27,719 nt of DNA from Fomitopsis serialis (taxonomy: Eukaryota; Basidiomycota; Agaricomycetes; Polyporales; Fomitopsidaceae), in contig NW_025955436.1 of the NCBI RefSeq assembly GCF_022376445.1, forward strand, positions 1-27,719, written 5' to 3'. Below the pieces are notes generated by a model. That model did no database searches. It worked only from the letters and a program-made list of their open reading frames with translations, and was not told where the DNA came from. This document shows positions 1-10,704 of the stretch, one piece after another (positions within the stretch are counted from its first letter, which is position 1; each line of letters begins with the position of its first letter). The position numbers were made by a program, and so were the translations under genes.

Positions 1-2259
1 GCATGAAATGGCCAACTGCGATATGCATGCCACGACGAGGTCCCAGTAAGTACTGCGTACCATCCCGTTCTGTTTTTGACAGCACGGCAGGACGTCGCTG
101 ACTCGTTGTCAGCCATTCCCGTGTCTTTCACACATCGGGTCGGTACGCAAGACATGGATGTCAGTACCGACCGATTCTACATAAATCGTCGCCAGACTCA
201 TATCATGCTAACCGGCCGCTATTTGTAATGTTGTCTCCCTCTGCTTATTCTGTGCAATAGTGCTTGCGTTTGCCTCGATAGCTCTGTGTCCATGACGTCT
301 AAGCTGTCGGTCTGCATACTCCTCGGCGCGGCTCCGCAAAGCGAGGGAAATTCAGCGAGGCTTGAAGCAGATGGTCGGTGTCGAATCCAGCAGGATCGAA
401 GCATCGGTGAGTCCCCGTACCCCATACATCCTAGTTCATATACATTGCCTCGGAGCCTTGGCAGGAAACCCGGTGCGCCGTTTTGTCGATTTCGAACCGT
501 TTCGTGACCGTCAAGACCCGAATGGTAAGCTTAGCTGATGATAACACTCGACGTCACCGCTAAGTCGGTGACCTTACCGAACACAATGTGACTCCGAGTC
601 GGCTTGTACACGAGAGCCGGGATCGTAATCTACAGGTGTGTAGTCACTTCAAGTGCGCGGCCTGTTTCATGGTCCGCGGTTGACCCTCGAAAGCCCACTG
701 GCGTGTTGATACTCGCAGACTGAACGAAACCAGTCACTCGATGACAGAACCACGATATGTTCTTTGTTCACAGGGCGTTGGATGGGTATTTTCAGTGTCG
801 AGCCGGTCGGATGTCGTGGATAACTCGTCGCCTGCAACATCGGTAATACGGAGAACGCGTGAACGTCGACGTATAGCCGACCGAATAGATCGCCTGGGCA
901 CGCATTGGGCTTGCCACTATCGACACTCGTGCTTTGCCCGGTCCTATGCTTCGACGTCCCCATTGTCCTTGACGGCTCCGTCACCCGGCCAGGCCACTGC
1001 CAACTCGTGAACTATGCGACCTGATCCGCAAGGTGGACTCTGGAAACGATATGGTTTGAGTGTACATAATCGGACAACGTTCGACTGTCTGTTTCTGGGT
1101 CCCTCCGCTGCTCATCGGCGAGTCGCCCATCTCTCCTGCGAAGTCATGCAACGAATAGCTCTACGCATCGACCTCTTGACAAAGAATTCCGCGCCGCGCC
1201 GCGGCCATGGCGACAGGTGTTCTTGTGGTGGTAGACCATCCGACGAGTGCCCTGGCTGTTCTCAAGCCTTTCTGATGGCCCAGGGCGCTGCGATCGTCAA
1301 GGAGGGCCGCATACTCGGTCAGGAAGTGTGTCACAACGCACAGGTGCGTGATACCCTCATCACACACGGCCTGTTGCCTGGCTCGCTGACGCTCGAACAC
1401 CCGCAGACGAACACTCGCTGAGAAGCGCACGAGGTGCATGGAGGGCCGATGGTAGAGTGGCGAAGGTCACTGGATTCATCCAGCAGCAACGAGGACGTGC
1501 TCGCACCACGTCTCTGGGTGTGGATGGAAGCCGTCGCCGTCACGTACCGATCCACAGCTCGCTCAGCACGGCCTGTCCACGGAATATCGTAGGCGAAGGC
1601 CGCCACGTTTCACGTCCGCCAAGTATCATAGACAGCTCGAATATATCTATTTGCTGCGACACTATGTACATGGATTCTTGCCCTACGTGAAGCAGCCTGT
1701 ACGACGTGCCTGTCGTCGCTGACGACACCAACTGTCTATGCGGCGGGGACTCGGATTGCAGCCGTACGAAGGCAGGACACACCGTGACCGATGCAGTAGA
1801 TACCAATGCCAATGCGTCCGTCGCATGCGCAGCTGACCGTTGTGTGAGGGCGGGGCACTGTGGGACAGCTCGAGTAGCCTGTGCCAACGGCTCCAGCACT
1901 GTTCGAAGCCCTCCGAAGTCGCGCCCCGCATCACAGCTCCCGCCCCCGCGTACTGCCCACGCCGCCCCGCACGTCCCCGCCATCCGATCCGCCGGAAGAG
2001 AATGCGTCAGTATCAGAAAACACCGTGACGGCACTCACCTCGTTGCGGCCACTCACCGGCGGCGGTCCATGGACGTGCTCGTCCTCGGATGCCTCGATGC
2101 GGGCACCGTGTCTGTCCGGCGGACGAGCGGACGAGCGGGCTGCCTGATTCGCTGACGGAGCGTGCCGACGCCCGCGGAGGGACGCGAGCGTGACTCGACG
2201 AGCTCGGAGGCGAGCACCCTCCTTCGCAGGCTGGACACGAGGAGAGCGTGCCGCGCGGA
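1..2259. other. No recognisable gene; possible upstream intergenic or degenerate sequence
   Basis: I find no recognisable protein family on either strand. Open frames are short and overlap each other on both strands, as expected for random GC-rich sequence. Some splice-like motifs occur, for example a GTGAGT donor at 407 with a GGCAG acceptor at 464, and GTAAG motifs at 46 and 525. Joining them needs introns of 36-45 nt, shorter than any confirmed intron in the window, so I make no gene call. A short stem-loop lies at 138-172. The left edge could clip a gene that extends outside the window. Confidence 0.5.
138..172. repeat. Short inverted repeat, 9-bp stem
   Basis: GGTCGGTAC at 138-146 pairs perfectly with GTACCGACC at 164-172 across a 17-nt loop. 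The match extends by three more pairs if one G is bulged. No terminator or other function is evident. Confidence 0.4.
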
Positions 2260-3150
2260 ATGGAAGGGACACGCATGCGCTCTCGCACGTTGATGCTGCA
2301 CGGAATCCCGATCGTACGCCTTCTTTCCGGCTCGCCAGCGCGCACCGTAATGCACTCTGTCGAGACATGCATGCCCGGTGGACATGCCCTCGCGCCGTCC
2401 GCCTTCGGGTTGCTTTGCGCACCGGCGAATCTGAGTGAACTCACCACGCCGTCCAAGAGGACCGCATACGTCTCCTGCAAAACCCACAAAGAATTCCCTC
2501 GCGGCCGATCTTTGGTGAGGAACGTTCACGAGCCGTGCCCGATCAACGCGTACATACCACCCGCCCGCCGGACCATCGAGCGTGGACCCGTACACCGCGC
2601 CGGTGGCGATGGGAAGGCTGTCAATACCCACGGCAGGCATGGTACGATGTTCGCTTCCGCGGACATCGTGCACCGGAAAGGCGACGGCGACTTGGCCGCT
2701 GGCTGCCGAGCAACCCACTGCGAGCGATCGCGAGGTATAAAGCTGGGAGCTGTAGACGGAGGAGGACATCGGTGAGTCGGTTTCTGACCGCATCGAAAGG
2801 GAACGTACTAACTCTGCGGCACTCGCAGCCTCGCTCGCGCTGTGGGCGTGCCCGGTGACGGCGACGGGCCCTATGAGGATGCGCAGGACGTTGACTGGTG
2901 GGCGTCGTCGGCAGTCGCGATGATGGGAACAGGTAAGCCGTCTATGGTCTGGCCGCGGTGGTGGGACTTGCTGACGACGAGTGCCCTAGGGCGCTGCTGG
3001 GTTCTTGCGACGGCCGGTGGACTTGCAGCGAACGGGAGCTTCGTGGACGGCTGCGGAGGAGTAGGACAAGGGGTGAGTGAGGGCGCACGTCGCAATGCTT
3101 GTGTCCGCACGGTGATGTGCCGCGATGCGGCACGAGCGAAAGGCTCGTAG
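2260..3150 (+). CDS. Possible spliced gene, unknown product, about 258 aa
   Basis: This is a weak candidate that I do not recognise. Exons 2260-2771, 2829-2932 and 2990-3150 give one continuous frame of 259 codons including the stop. Intron 1 (2772-2828, 57 nt) has a GTGAGT donor, a perfect TACTAAC branch site at 2806-2812 and a GCAG acceptor. Intron 2 (2933-2989, 57 nt) has an AG|GTAAGC donor, a CTGAC branch and a CTAG acceptor; its length is a multiple of three and it can be read through. The ATG at 2260 has G at -3 and G at +4. Against the call, the product is Arg/Gly/His-rich, matches nothing I know, and the opposite strand is also open from 2793 to 2053. A TATAAA at 2736 suggests transcription could instead start just before intron 1, giving a spliced non-coding RNA. 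Confidence 0.27.
2736..2741 (+). promoter_or_regulatory. TATA-box-like element
   Basis: TATAAA lies 36 nt upstream of the GTGAGT donor at 2772. If it is active, the transcript would have a very short first exon. It also falls inside the candidate frame 2260-2771, so the two readings compete. Confidence 0.25.
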
Positions 3151-4385
3151 GTGCGGCTCTGAGTGACCGCCGATGCGTGCGCTGTAGTAGTGAGTGCTTG
3201 TACGTAGATCCGCGTGGACCCACTGACCTGCGCCGCGTGCCGCATGCATGCCGCCTAGGCACGAGGCGTGTTCGTCGGCAGTGGCGGCGAGGCCGGTGCA
3301 GTACTGGTGGTGGGCGCTTGTACACAGGTCCATAGAGCAGACCGTTTCGTGCGTCGTGCTCCGCGATCCGTGGGCCATCCGTTGGCTGTAGAGTGAGAGA
3401 TCGTCCTGGGAGCCGCCTGCGCGCTGCGCTGTGTTGTTCCCGGTGCCTAGACGAGAGTATCGCCGGTTTCACGTGGCCCAGCACTTGTGGTACGCACAAC
3501 GGTCGATCTGTGCTACGCGCCAAGTCGACCGACAGTTGCGGTATGCACCCGCACGTCGGGAGGGACGCGAGAAGGCCATGCATGGTGGAGAGGAACGCGG
3601 GCGCTCTGGGGAGCGTCGCACAGAACGTCGTGTAGCGAGCCGTCCCGGGCATCGGTTTGGTCTGAACGAGTTGCAGGGGCCTCGTACGATGCTGGCGTAT
3701 CGTTTGGCATCGTCCCGGCGCGTGACACGCGATGCGTTGGGGACGGGGGAAGGCGGGAGCAGGTCGGCGGCGGGGACTGAGGAGGCGATGTTTCTGGATG
3801 AATGCGCGCGATCAGAGAGCAAAGACACAAACTGACCTCGGGCGAGCCAGAATGACGCAGAAGGGGGCGTTGGCGGTGTCGACAGACTCGTCTCGGCTAT
3901 GCGCATCAGGACAGAGCGGCGGAGGGGCGGGCGGAAAGGGCGGGGCGACGAGAGAGACGGCGGAGGGACGGCAGACAGTAGCGAGGGGACGAGAGCGAGC
4001 GAGCACAGACAGCGCAGCGAAGAGGTGTTGACACTGTTGAGCGAGCGAGACGGACAGGGCGGAGAGAGCGTTTGCGGGCGCTTGCAGCAGCATCATGGAT
4101 GCAGCGCGAGCGGCGTGAGTGGGCTGAGCAGCTGCGGGGCGGAGGGAGCGGGGCACGCGAGGTGCAGACCTGGGCAAGACGGCATCCTGCGAACGCAGCG
4201 AGGACAGCGCAAGCCTAGTGCGTGAAGGATACAATAGCCGGCAAAGACAGACGAACTCAAGAACGCGCTTATGTACGTTTCCTGATTTAGCTGTATTTGG
4301 TACGGTACCCGACGTGCTGGGCGCTTAGCGTTCCGTCGCGCAGTCAGTAGGCTGGCGCTCGTTGTGCGACTCATCCACCACGGTC
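3151..4385. other. Intergenic; promoter and 5' leader region of the I-BAR gene
   Basis: No protein family is recognisable here. The first half is GC-rich with scattered short frames. The second half is strongly purine-biased on the + strand (described separately) and leads into the ATG at 4386. On the - strand this tract is CT-rich, a common feature just upstream of fungal transcription starts, so a - strand transcript running leftwards from about 3700 is possible. I found no coding frame to support one. Confidence 0.5.
3730..4165 (+). promoter_or_regulatory. Long purine-rich (GA/GGCG) tract upstream of the I-BAR gene
   Basis: For roughly 430 nt the + strand is dominated by G and A, with recurring GAGCGAG, GGGCGG and GAGAGACGG units. 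It is interrupted by mixed sequence around 3780-3900. The asymmetry contrasts with the flanks. CT-rich strands often mark fungal core promoters, which would suit a divergent promoter. No exact tandem period is visible. Confidence 0.35.
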
Positions 4386-7162
4386 ATGTCCTCCGGTGCA
4401 CTCAACGAGCCTATTGCGGACAGGGAGTCTATTCACAAGTCGTGCAGGTCGCTCGAAGCCGTTGTCAACGTGCTCAATGACTACTGCGAGGCCGCAAATG
4501 CGATCCTAACTCTGCAGCGGAAGCTCGTCAAGGCCTTGCGAGATGCGGCGGCGGCGAAGTGTGTGCCTGAGATACCAGGTACGGGAACCAAGCAACGAGA
4601 CGTTAATTCGCTCAATGGTGCCCTAGCGAACGCGCTGAACGTGAGCGCGACCATCTTCGACACGCTCTGCGAAGTGGACGCAAAGTTCGTCAAGCTCGCC
4701 GACAAGGAGTGCGACGCGGTCAGTGCGGAGGTCAAGAAATGGTTCAAGAAGCTCGCTGTGAGTGCTCTGCATGTATGCGCCAAAGTGCTGGCCTTACGGC
4801 GGTCCGTCAGAAAGAAGAGCGTGCGTACGACGATCGCCTCGCCAACGCCAACGCCAAGCTCAAGCAAGCCGGGCAACTGTACGAGAAGAAGGCCAAGAAG
4901 AACCCGCAGGACGCGGCCGACGAGCATGCGCGTTACATGAACATCCTGACCACTCTGGGCCCCGAGATCAACCAGGAGAAGTAGTCAGTACCTCTGTCAT
5001 TCGCACTTGTTACCGTCACTCACCCCCGGTCAGCAATCACTCGCTTATGGTGACGCGTAGGCATCATTCGACGATACACAGCTTGGCCGCCAGTCTCTCT
5101 CGCGTGGCGGACGCAGAATGGCTTCGTTCCTGCGAGGGCGTGCGACGCTCTGCTCCTACCATCGGACAGCTCGGCGAATGGCGCGTCTACTGCGAGGGTG
5201 GATGGTCAGGCCCGCTGCCTGCAGACCTACCGAACGGCGAGGCTCCTGATCGTCCCGACCGCTCTGTGACGCCGATTGCCCAAGGACGCGCCGTGACACC
5301 GAGCATGGAAAAGTCGCCGCAAGGTCCCAGTACTCCGATGTTGGAGAAGCCTGCGCCCGAATATTCATCGCGTCGTCCGAGCGAGCAGGAGACAGATGCA
5401 TCTTCACGAGCCGTCACGCCGTCGCATGACTCGTCACCCGCTCCGCCGCAGTACCACCCTGCGAAGACGATAGCTGATGACTCTGTCAGGTCGCTGGCAT
5501 CTCTGTCGTCCTTCCCCTCACCGCCTACACATTTCCCTATGCCACCTCTTGCGAAGGCCGAGGCTAGCTCTCCGGTGAAGGAGACGAGGCCCGAGTCCCC
5601 TCGCGGACCACGTACACCATCTGAAATTCTCTTCCAGCGCAGGACAGAGTCACCTATCCCGCTCGCGCCGTCCGAGACATCACGCCCCCTACCATCCCCC
5701 GCCGCTCAACGCGCCGAACCTGCTGCCATTGCCACATCGGTTCCTGTTGAGACTAATGGCAAGGCCGTCGACGGGAACGCTACACAGCAGGGATCAGATT
5801 CGCAGCACTCGATTGCGCCGGAGAGTCCGGAGAGTCGAGAATTGCACGATCGGCGTGAGGCAAAGACCCCGTCCCCAGTGCTTACGCGCGCTGCGAGCAA
5901 GAAGATCAAGTTTGAGAGTGCAGCAGTTTCATCAGGTCCGACTAGTTCGATCAGTGGATCTTCGCAAGGCGGCGACCATGTTGACGACGGTGAATTCGGC
6001 GCCCTCAGACCTAGGGAAGAAAAGCGGCCGCGACAAGGTGGACCCGTCGACGCGCAGACCTCGCAGCCGATCGAGCGGAGCGACACTGGCATGAGCAACG
6101 GCAGCGTAGTGGCTGCCCTGCGTGATCGATATTCACGGATAGTACGCTCGCTACCATTGCTGCCTACGGGGTGCTGCACTGACCCGCGATATCTCCTGAC
6201 AGCCCGAACAACCTACGTCGCCTCGTAAGGAGGTGCCAAGGTCACCGACGAGCGTATCTAAGATCGCGAACAAATACGAGCCCATCGACGCTGCCCCGAC
6301 TTCTCCGCGGCTCCCACCTACCTCGCCCGCTGCAGACCGCCGTCGTCTGTCGATGGACATCTCGCGGAATAGCACACAGCCATTCCCGACAGATCGTCGG
6401 ACCGCCGGTGTGACTTCGACGAGTTACGCCACCAACACGATGGCCTCAATACCCATGCACGACGACATCGCCATCCGCCGGCAGCGCATAGCGGAACTGG
6501 AAGAGCTGGAGCTGCGTGAGCAAGAACTAGAGCTGCGCCGCAAAGAGCGTGAGATCGGGCAAAGGGCGAAGGCACTCGAGGAGGAGCGCGCGCGAATCTT
6601 CAACGCGCGCAGCCCGGACAGCGGGTACGGGAGCGACGCTGCGCGGAGCGGGATGACGGACCGGTTGTCGATGAGCCAGCAGTCGGACGCATACTCAACA
6701 TCGTCTGCGCGGCCGCGGTATACGCCGCACTCGTACAGCAGCGCAGCGCTGGAGCCACCGCGGGCTACGCGCCCGTCTTCCGGTCCACAACCCTCGAGCC
6801 AGCCTGCGTCGCCCCTGTACCAACCCGCGTCGGACCATGCGCCGTATTGTGGATGCGAAACGTGTTCTGCGTCCAAATACGCATCTCAGGATACGTCGCC
6901 GTCGCCGATCCACGTACGTCCTGTGCAGGCGCCGCTCCAGCTGCGTCCCGAGAAACCCAAGGGGTGGATCCGCCGCCTGAGCATGCCCGTCATGGGCAAT
7001 GCGTTCTCTCTCGACTCAAAGAAGGGGATCAGCAGCGCCGGTATCGCCGGCGGCCCTGGTATGCGCAGCAGCCTTGCGTTGCCTGAAGAAAATGGTATGC
7101 TCCGGAGGGACGTCATGGACGGCGTGCGGAATCGCAGTACAACCAATCTCGCGCGGAGATGA
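4386..7162 (+). CDS. I-BAR/IMD-domain protein (Ivy1-like), 854 aa
   Basis: Five exons: 4386-4578, 4627-4757, 4811-4983, 5034-6141, 6203-7162. Residues about 10-233 form an all-helical region resembling the IMD/I-BAR domain of fungal Ivy1-like proteins. Visible blocks include DRESIHKSCRSLEAVVNVLN, EVKKWFKKLA and the end block GQLGEWRVYCEGGWSG. I-BAR domains bind negatively curved phosphoinositide membranes. Residues about 234-535 are Ser/Pro-rich and probably disordered, with repeated TPS/SP motifs. A charged coiled coil follows (about 624-668), then a CGCETC cysteine cluster (about 751-756) and a conserved-looking basic tail (PKGWIRRLSMPVMG). The ATG at 4386 is the first in frame; the upstream open codons start only with TTG. 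The intron at 4579-4626 is 48 nt, in phase and stop-free, so reading through would add 16 residues; I favour splicing because it joins the helix blocks. The IMD assignment is from remembered family resemblance. Confidence 0.75.
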
Positions 7163-7902
7163 CGATGGCCCTCATATTTACGTTTTATCCTTTCTGTCTT
7201 GATTGATACCATTCTACGTGCTCTGTTCACGCCCGCTCAAGGATCTGGGCCTACGCCTATGGCCTCGTTGCATGCCCCTTTCTGACCTTTACGAATAGCG
7301 ACGATGACTTATTATAATATCCTATACATTGCTCTTTGCTCATCCTGTGCCTTCTTAAGCATTCGTGTCCGTGTGCTTTATTACTGCCCTGTATTGCTTA
7401 GATCTGTCGAAATATATGCTGTCACGAAGCGAGATATCTGACCCCCATGCTCAGTGGGCTTTTCCTCGTCTCAATGGTTGTATGAGTCCATTAGGTAGTA
7501 GGCCAGGCCCTATGCTGGACTATACAAACGGAGCGTCGACCATGAGACTTGGTGGGGTTAAGAGTCACATTGAACCCAAGCGGGAAATTGTCTCACAGCG
7601 CAGAACTGTGTATGATTCCCGAGCATATGAACGAAGCAACTGCCATCTCCGCAAGGGCTTGAGGCAGAACATATGACGAGTCACCTCCGACTCGGAGATC
7701 TACGAACTTGAAGAGGCCAGACTGGATCACGACAGCCGTTGAGTCGGAGGTGATATGAGCTGGGACTGGTTCGAACGGATGGGCTCGGAATGATACTACA
7801 TGAATCAACCAATCAATAGGTGTCCTGTCAATAGACATGCTAAGTTGATGCACGTACTATGTAGCCAATGAAGGAAACGTTGCCCTAGGGCCATGATCCT
7901 CT
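7163..7902. other. Intergenic region between convergent genes
   Basis: The I-BAR gene and paralog A converge here, so the stretch holds both 3' untranslated regions. It contains AT-richer patches (around 7290-7330) and a 13-bp inverted repeat at 7681-7753. A frame of about 80 codons on the - strand (near 7840-7593) resembles nothing known. I see no mobile-element ends. Confidence 0.5.
7681..7753. repeat. Perfect 13-bp inverted repeat with 47-nt spacer
   Basis: TCACCTCCGACTC at 7681-7693 is the exact reverse complement of GAGTCGGAGGTGA at 7741-7753. The left arm is also part of a local palindrome (CTCCGA-C-TCGGAG at 7685-7697), so two alternative hairpins are possible. It lies between convergent 3' ends. 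Confidence 0.6.
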
Positions 7903-10218
7903 CTAAAGATCTACGAAGCCTAGCACGCCGATCAAGACTAGAATGATCGAAAACGCCGAGGTTATATAGGCTAGCAACCACTTAGTCGTTGCTGACAGAG
8001 GGACAACTGGAAGGCGCACCTCCAATGGTGAATGCAGTGGAAACGTCCTTCGTAATCCAGGCGTAGAGCAGCGATACGATCAGCGAGAAACAGACTAGCC
8101 CGACGACGGCGATTGTCAGTCGCGTTGCCTGCCAGCGTTCGACGAACTCGATACCGATGTCTGGTCGCGTCATCAGGGCAGTTGTGAAGTCACGCCTGCC
8201 GAGTAACGCCTCCGGGTGGTCGAGCAGAAAGCGTAGCCGCATATGCTGACGTGTGCTGACTTTGGTTGGACCAATTCGCTGAGGGAAGACGAACGTATCT
8301 TGACTCTATACATCAATTCAAGGTCGACGTCAGTTATTGAAAGCTTTGTATGCGAACAGATGAGCGTGCTTACCAACTTGACGAGTGTGATAGATCTAAC
8401 GTTCTTGAGTGAACACCATCTCCGCCACGAGCGAAGCTTGTCGTATGTCTTGCGCATCTCTGTAAGCAGCTGTGCATCGTCCCACTGAGGGTCGAAGAAC
8501 ATTCGCCGACAGTGTGAGCCTCTGTATGCAAGCACAACGCCCAATGGGACCGATCCTTCGCCGACATGCAGGGCACGAACTTGCGGTAACCCTGCATGAG
8601 GGTACCACGCAGCCTGAGGGTACCAACGGTAGGAGCCTGAGGGAAGGTAAGGTTGATACGGTGTCCCTATAGCGAATCCAGTGGCCGCCGCTCCGTTCGA
8701 GTAGAGGATGCCGTGGGGCGACGCTGTAGCAGAACTAGATAGTTCTCCGTTCGGTCGTACACTGGCATTTGATTGAATACTCGGCATAAAGCCTTCAACA
8801 GAGGCAGGTGCCCCTAGATATTGGGCCTGAGGCTCGACTCGGAGCGCACCCAGGCCAGCTTCGAATATGAATAGTGGGTTGCTTGCCATTGCGAACTCCG
8901 AGACGGATGCTGTGGGGGCCGTCGTATGTGCATTCTGGGGAACAGACTCAACTGGTTCCGGAGTCGGTGGAGGAGCGGTGGTGGGTTGTATGGATGTATT
9001 CGCAGCCTGAGTGGTCCAAGTCATAGGCGCGGCATCACCAGCAATGGAGGGGGGGTATGTGCCGTGAATTTGAACAGTATACGGACTGGGTGGTACGACG
9101 GCCCCTAGTGCAGCGGAGCGGCCAGCATTACCTTTCCCGACGATGGCGACGATTTTTTGGCGCAAAGTCTGAAGATGCGACACTGCCGGCGATCCGTTGG
9201 TTCTGTTCTTAGTTGAATCCGCAGGGCCTCGCCCGGCCACCATAGATATGCCATCGTTGTTGGACCCGGGCGAGTCTGGCTCATCAGAGGAGGCGTGAGT
9301 AGTACTCACCCTCGGCTGATGGGGAAAATCGACATCGCCAACTGTTTGCGTGCCCGGGTTGTCATCTGACGATAGCTCCGTCGATATAGGAACTTGAAAT
9401 GGACTGTCAGTGACGGTAGAAAGACCACGCGATGATGCGCCTGGCGCTTCGTCTTCCGAGTCGGGATCCATGAAATGCACGTTACGAGTTGTGCGGGTTC
9501 CCTGGGCGTTTGAATCGAGTGATGACTGCCTCAACGAGCTTGGGCGGCTTCGTTGGAAGCCAGAAGGAGGGTAAGTGTTCCTATACGCATCCATGAGTGC
9601 AGGAACTTTTCGGGGGAGCGAGTGCAGATCCGACATGTTGCTTAGATTTGACAGTGTCCTTTGTCGTTGAGCAGGTGCGACACTGGCAAGACCAGCATGT
9701 TCAGTGTGAGGCATCCCCCCCGGGCCAGCATCTGCTACTATATGGCCGGTTTCGGCGACGTGTGGTAATGGGATCATTTGTATGTGTCCCGGGGCACCGC
9801 CTTCTGCTTGGTCATCCGAGGGAGGCGGAGGCGGCGGAGGCGGCGGAGAAGGTGGAGGTGGAGGAGCACGAGCAGGAGCAGGAGGCGGAGGCGGAGGCGG
9901 AGGCGGAGGAGCAGGAGAATAAGGAGGAATCCTGGGGGCCGAGGGGGCAGCAGGAGTTGGATAATAGCTAGCTGCGCTAGGCGTGGATGCAGCTTGCACT
10001 GTGGGCGTCTGTGCAGGAGTCCAGTAGACTGACGGGGAGGCCTGTATGGTAGTGTATGGAGGTGCATACATTGCATTATGCAGCGGGTATGAAGGCGTCC
10101 CTTGGTATTTTGCGGGGCCTAACCCGTAATTGTTGTTGCGCTGTACCGAAATGATCCCCACGTCTTCCATCCAACCCCCAGATGATTCCTGGTCGTCCGC
10201 TCGTGAAGGGCTATCCAT
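7903..10218 (-). CDS. Proline-rich protein with C-terminal double membrane anchor (paralog A), about 732 aa
   Basis: Three exons on the - strand: 10218-8374, 8305-8020, 7970-7903; introns are 68 and 49 nt. Residues about 102-133 are almost pure proline. The middle is Ser/Thr/Pro-rich and probably disordered. A conserved block follows, WDDAQLLTEMRKTYDKLRSW then SLKNVRSITLV, then PQRIGPTKVS, MRLRFLLDHP and GIEFVERWQ. Two hydrophobic helices end the protein (about 678-698 and 712-730), separated by STAFTIG. I know this layout only as an uncharacterised agaricomycete family; its function is unknown. The C-terminus suggests a tail-anchored hairpin with a long cytosolic N-terminus. Paralog B at 24777 shares the C-terminal blocks and two intron positions. 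The start is uncertain: the open frame extends upstream to about 10365 without an ATG, so an unseen 5' exon is possible. I use the first in-frame ATG. Confidence 0.72.
9800..9925 (+). repeat. GGA/GGC triplet repeat encoding polyproline on the - strand
   Basis: An imperfect run of GGCGGA, GGA and GCA triplets on the + strand reads as proline with a few Ala/Ser/Arg codons in paralog A. The tract keeps the triplet period, so length changes would stay in frame. Expect length polymorphism between strains. Confidence 0.7.
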
Positions 10219-10704
10219 TCTAAGATTATCAAAGTTGAGTGAATCAAAGTGGGGAGGAGAGATGGGAGACGCAGTCAAGCGGCTGGTACCAGCCTTGTTT
10301 AAATATGTTTCTTCATGCCGTCCTCTGTCAGGCCCACCGATACCTAAGTAGGATGAATGGATCAATGATCATGCCTCCTGCACAGGAAGCATATCAAGGT
10401 TTAGGGTGATGAGCGGTTGACTGAATTCGAGGTTCCATGAATACGGCACAGCCTTATCATAGGTAAGAATCGGCCTGGAATCAATCAGCGCTCTCAGTGG
10501 TCCAAGTGAGTATCGGAACGGTACAAGAACGGTGGGCGAAGATCTTCCTTGATATATACTTGCATACAGCTGTCAAGGCGCATTATCACGGCACGACCGA
10601 GCGTCGAGCTTTGCTGTGCCGGGATCATAGAAGGGAGTACTATGGTCTGCTAGGGGGCCCCACGGCGTACTGGCCATCTAGTATCGTTTGTCAGTGCTCC
10701 CATC
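10219..10704. other. Intergenic; 5' region of paralog A and possible leader of a small gene
   Basis: This holds the upstream open stretch of paralog A (10219-10365, no ATG) and a potential acceptor (CTTAG at about 10346-10350 on the - strand) that could join a missing first exon. On the + strand it leads to the ATG at 10705. No other gene is visible. Confidence 0.4.

Noticed and set aside
1..524. Multi-exon + strand gene at the left edge (exons near 91-224, 261-406, 465-524)
   Set aside because: Frames can be joined, but two of the introns would be 36-45 nt, shorter than any confirmed intron here, and the product matches nothing.
2053..2793. 246-codon open frame on the - strand
   Set aside because: Its codons lie exactly opposite those of the + strand frame, so openness of one explains the other; no domain and no supporting splice sites.
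9597..9971. + strand frame rich in Glu/Ala over the triplet repeat
   Set aside because: It is the antisense of the polyproline tract of paralog A and has no independent protein features.
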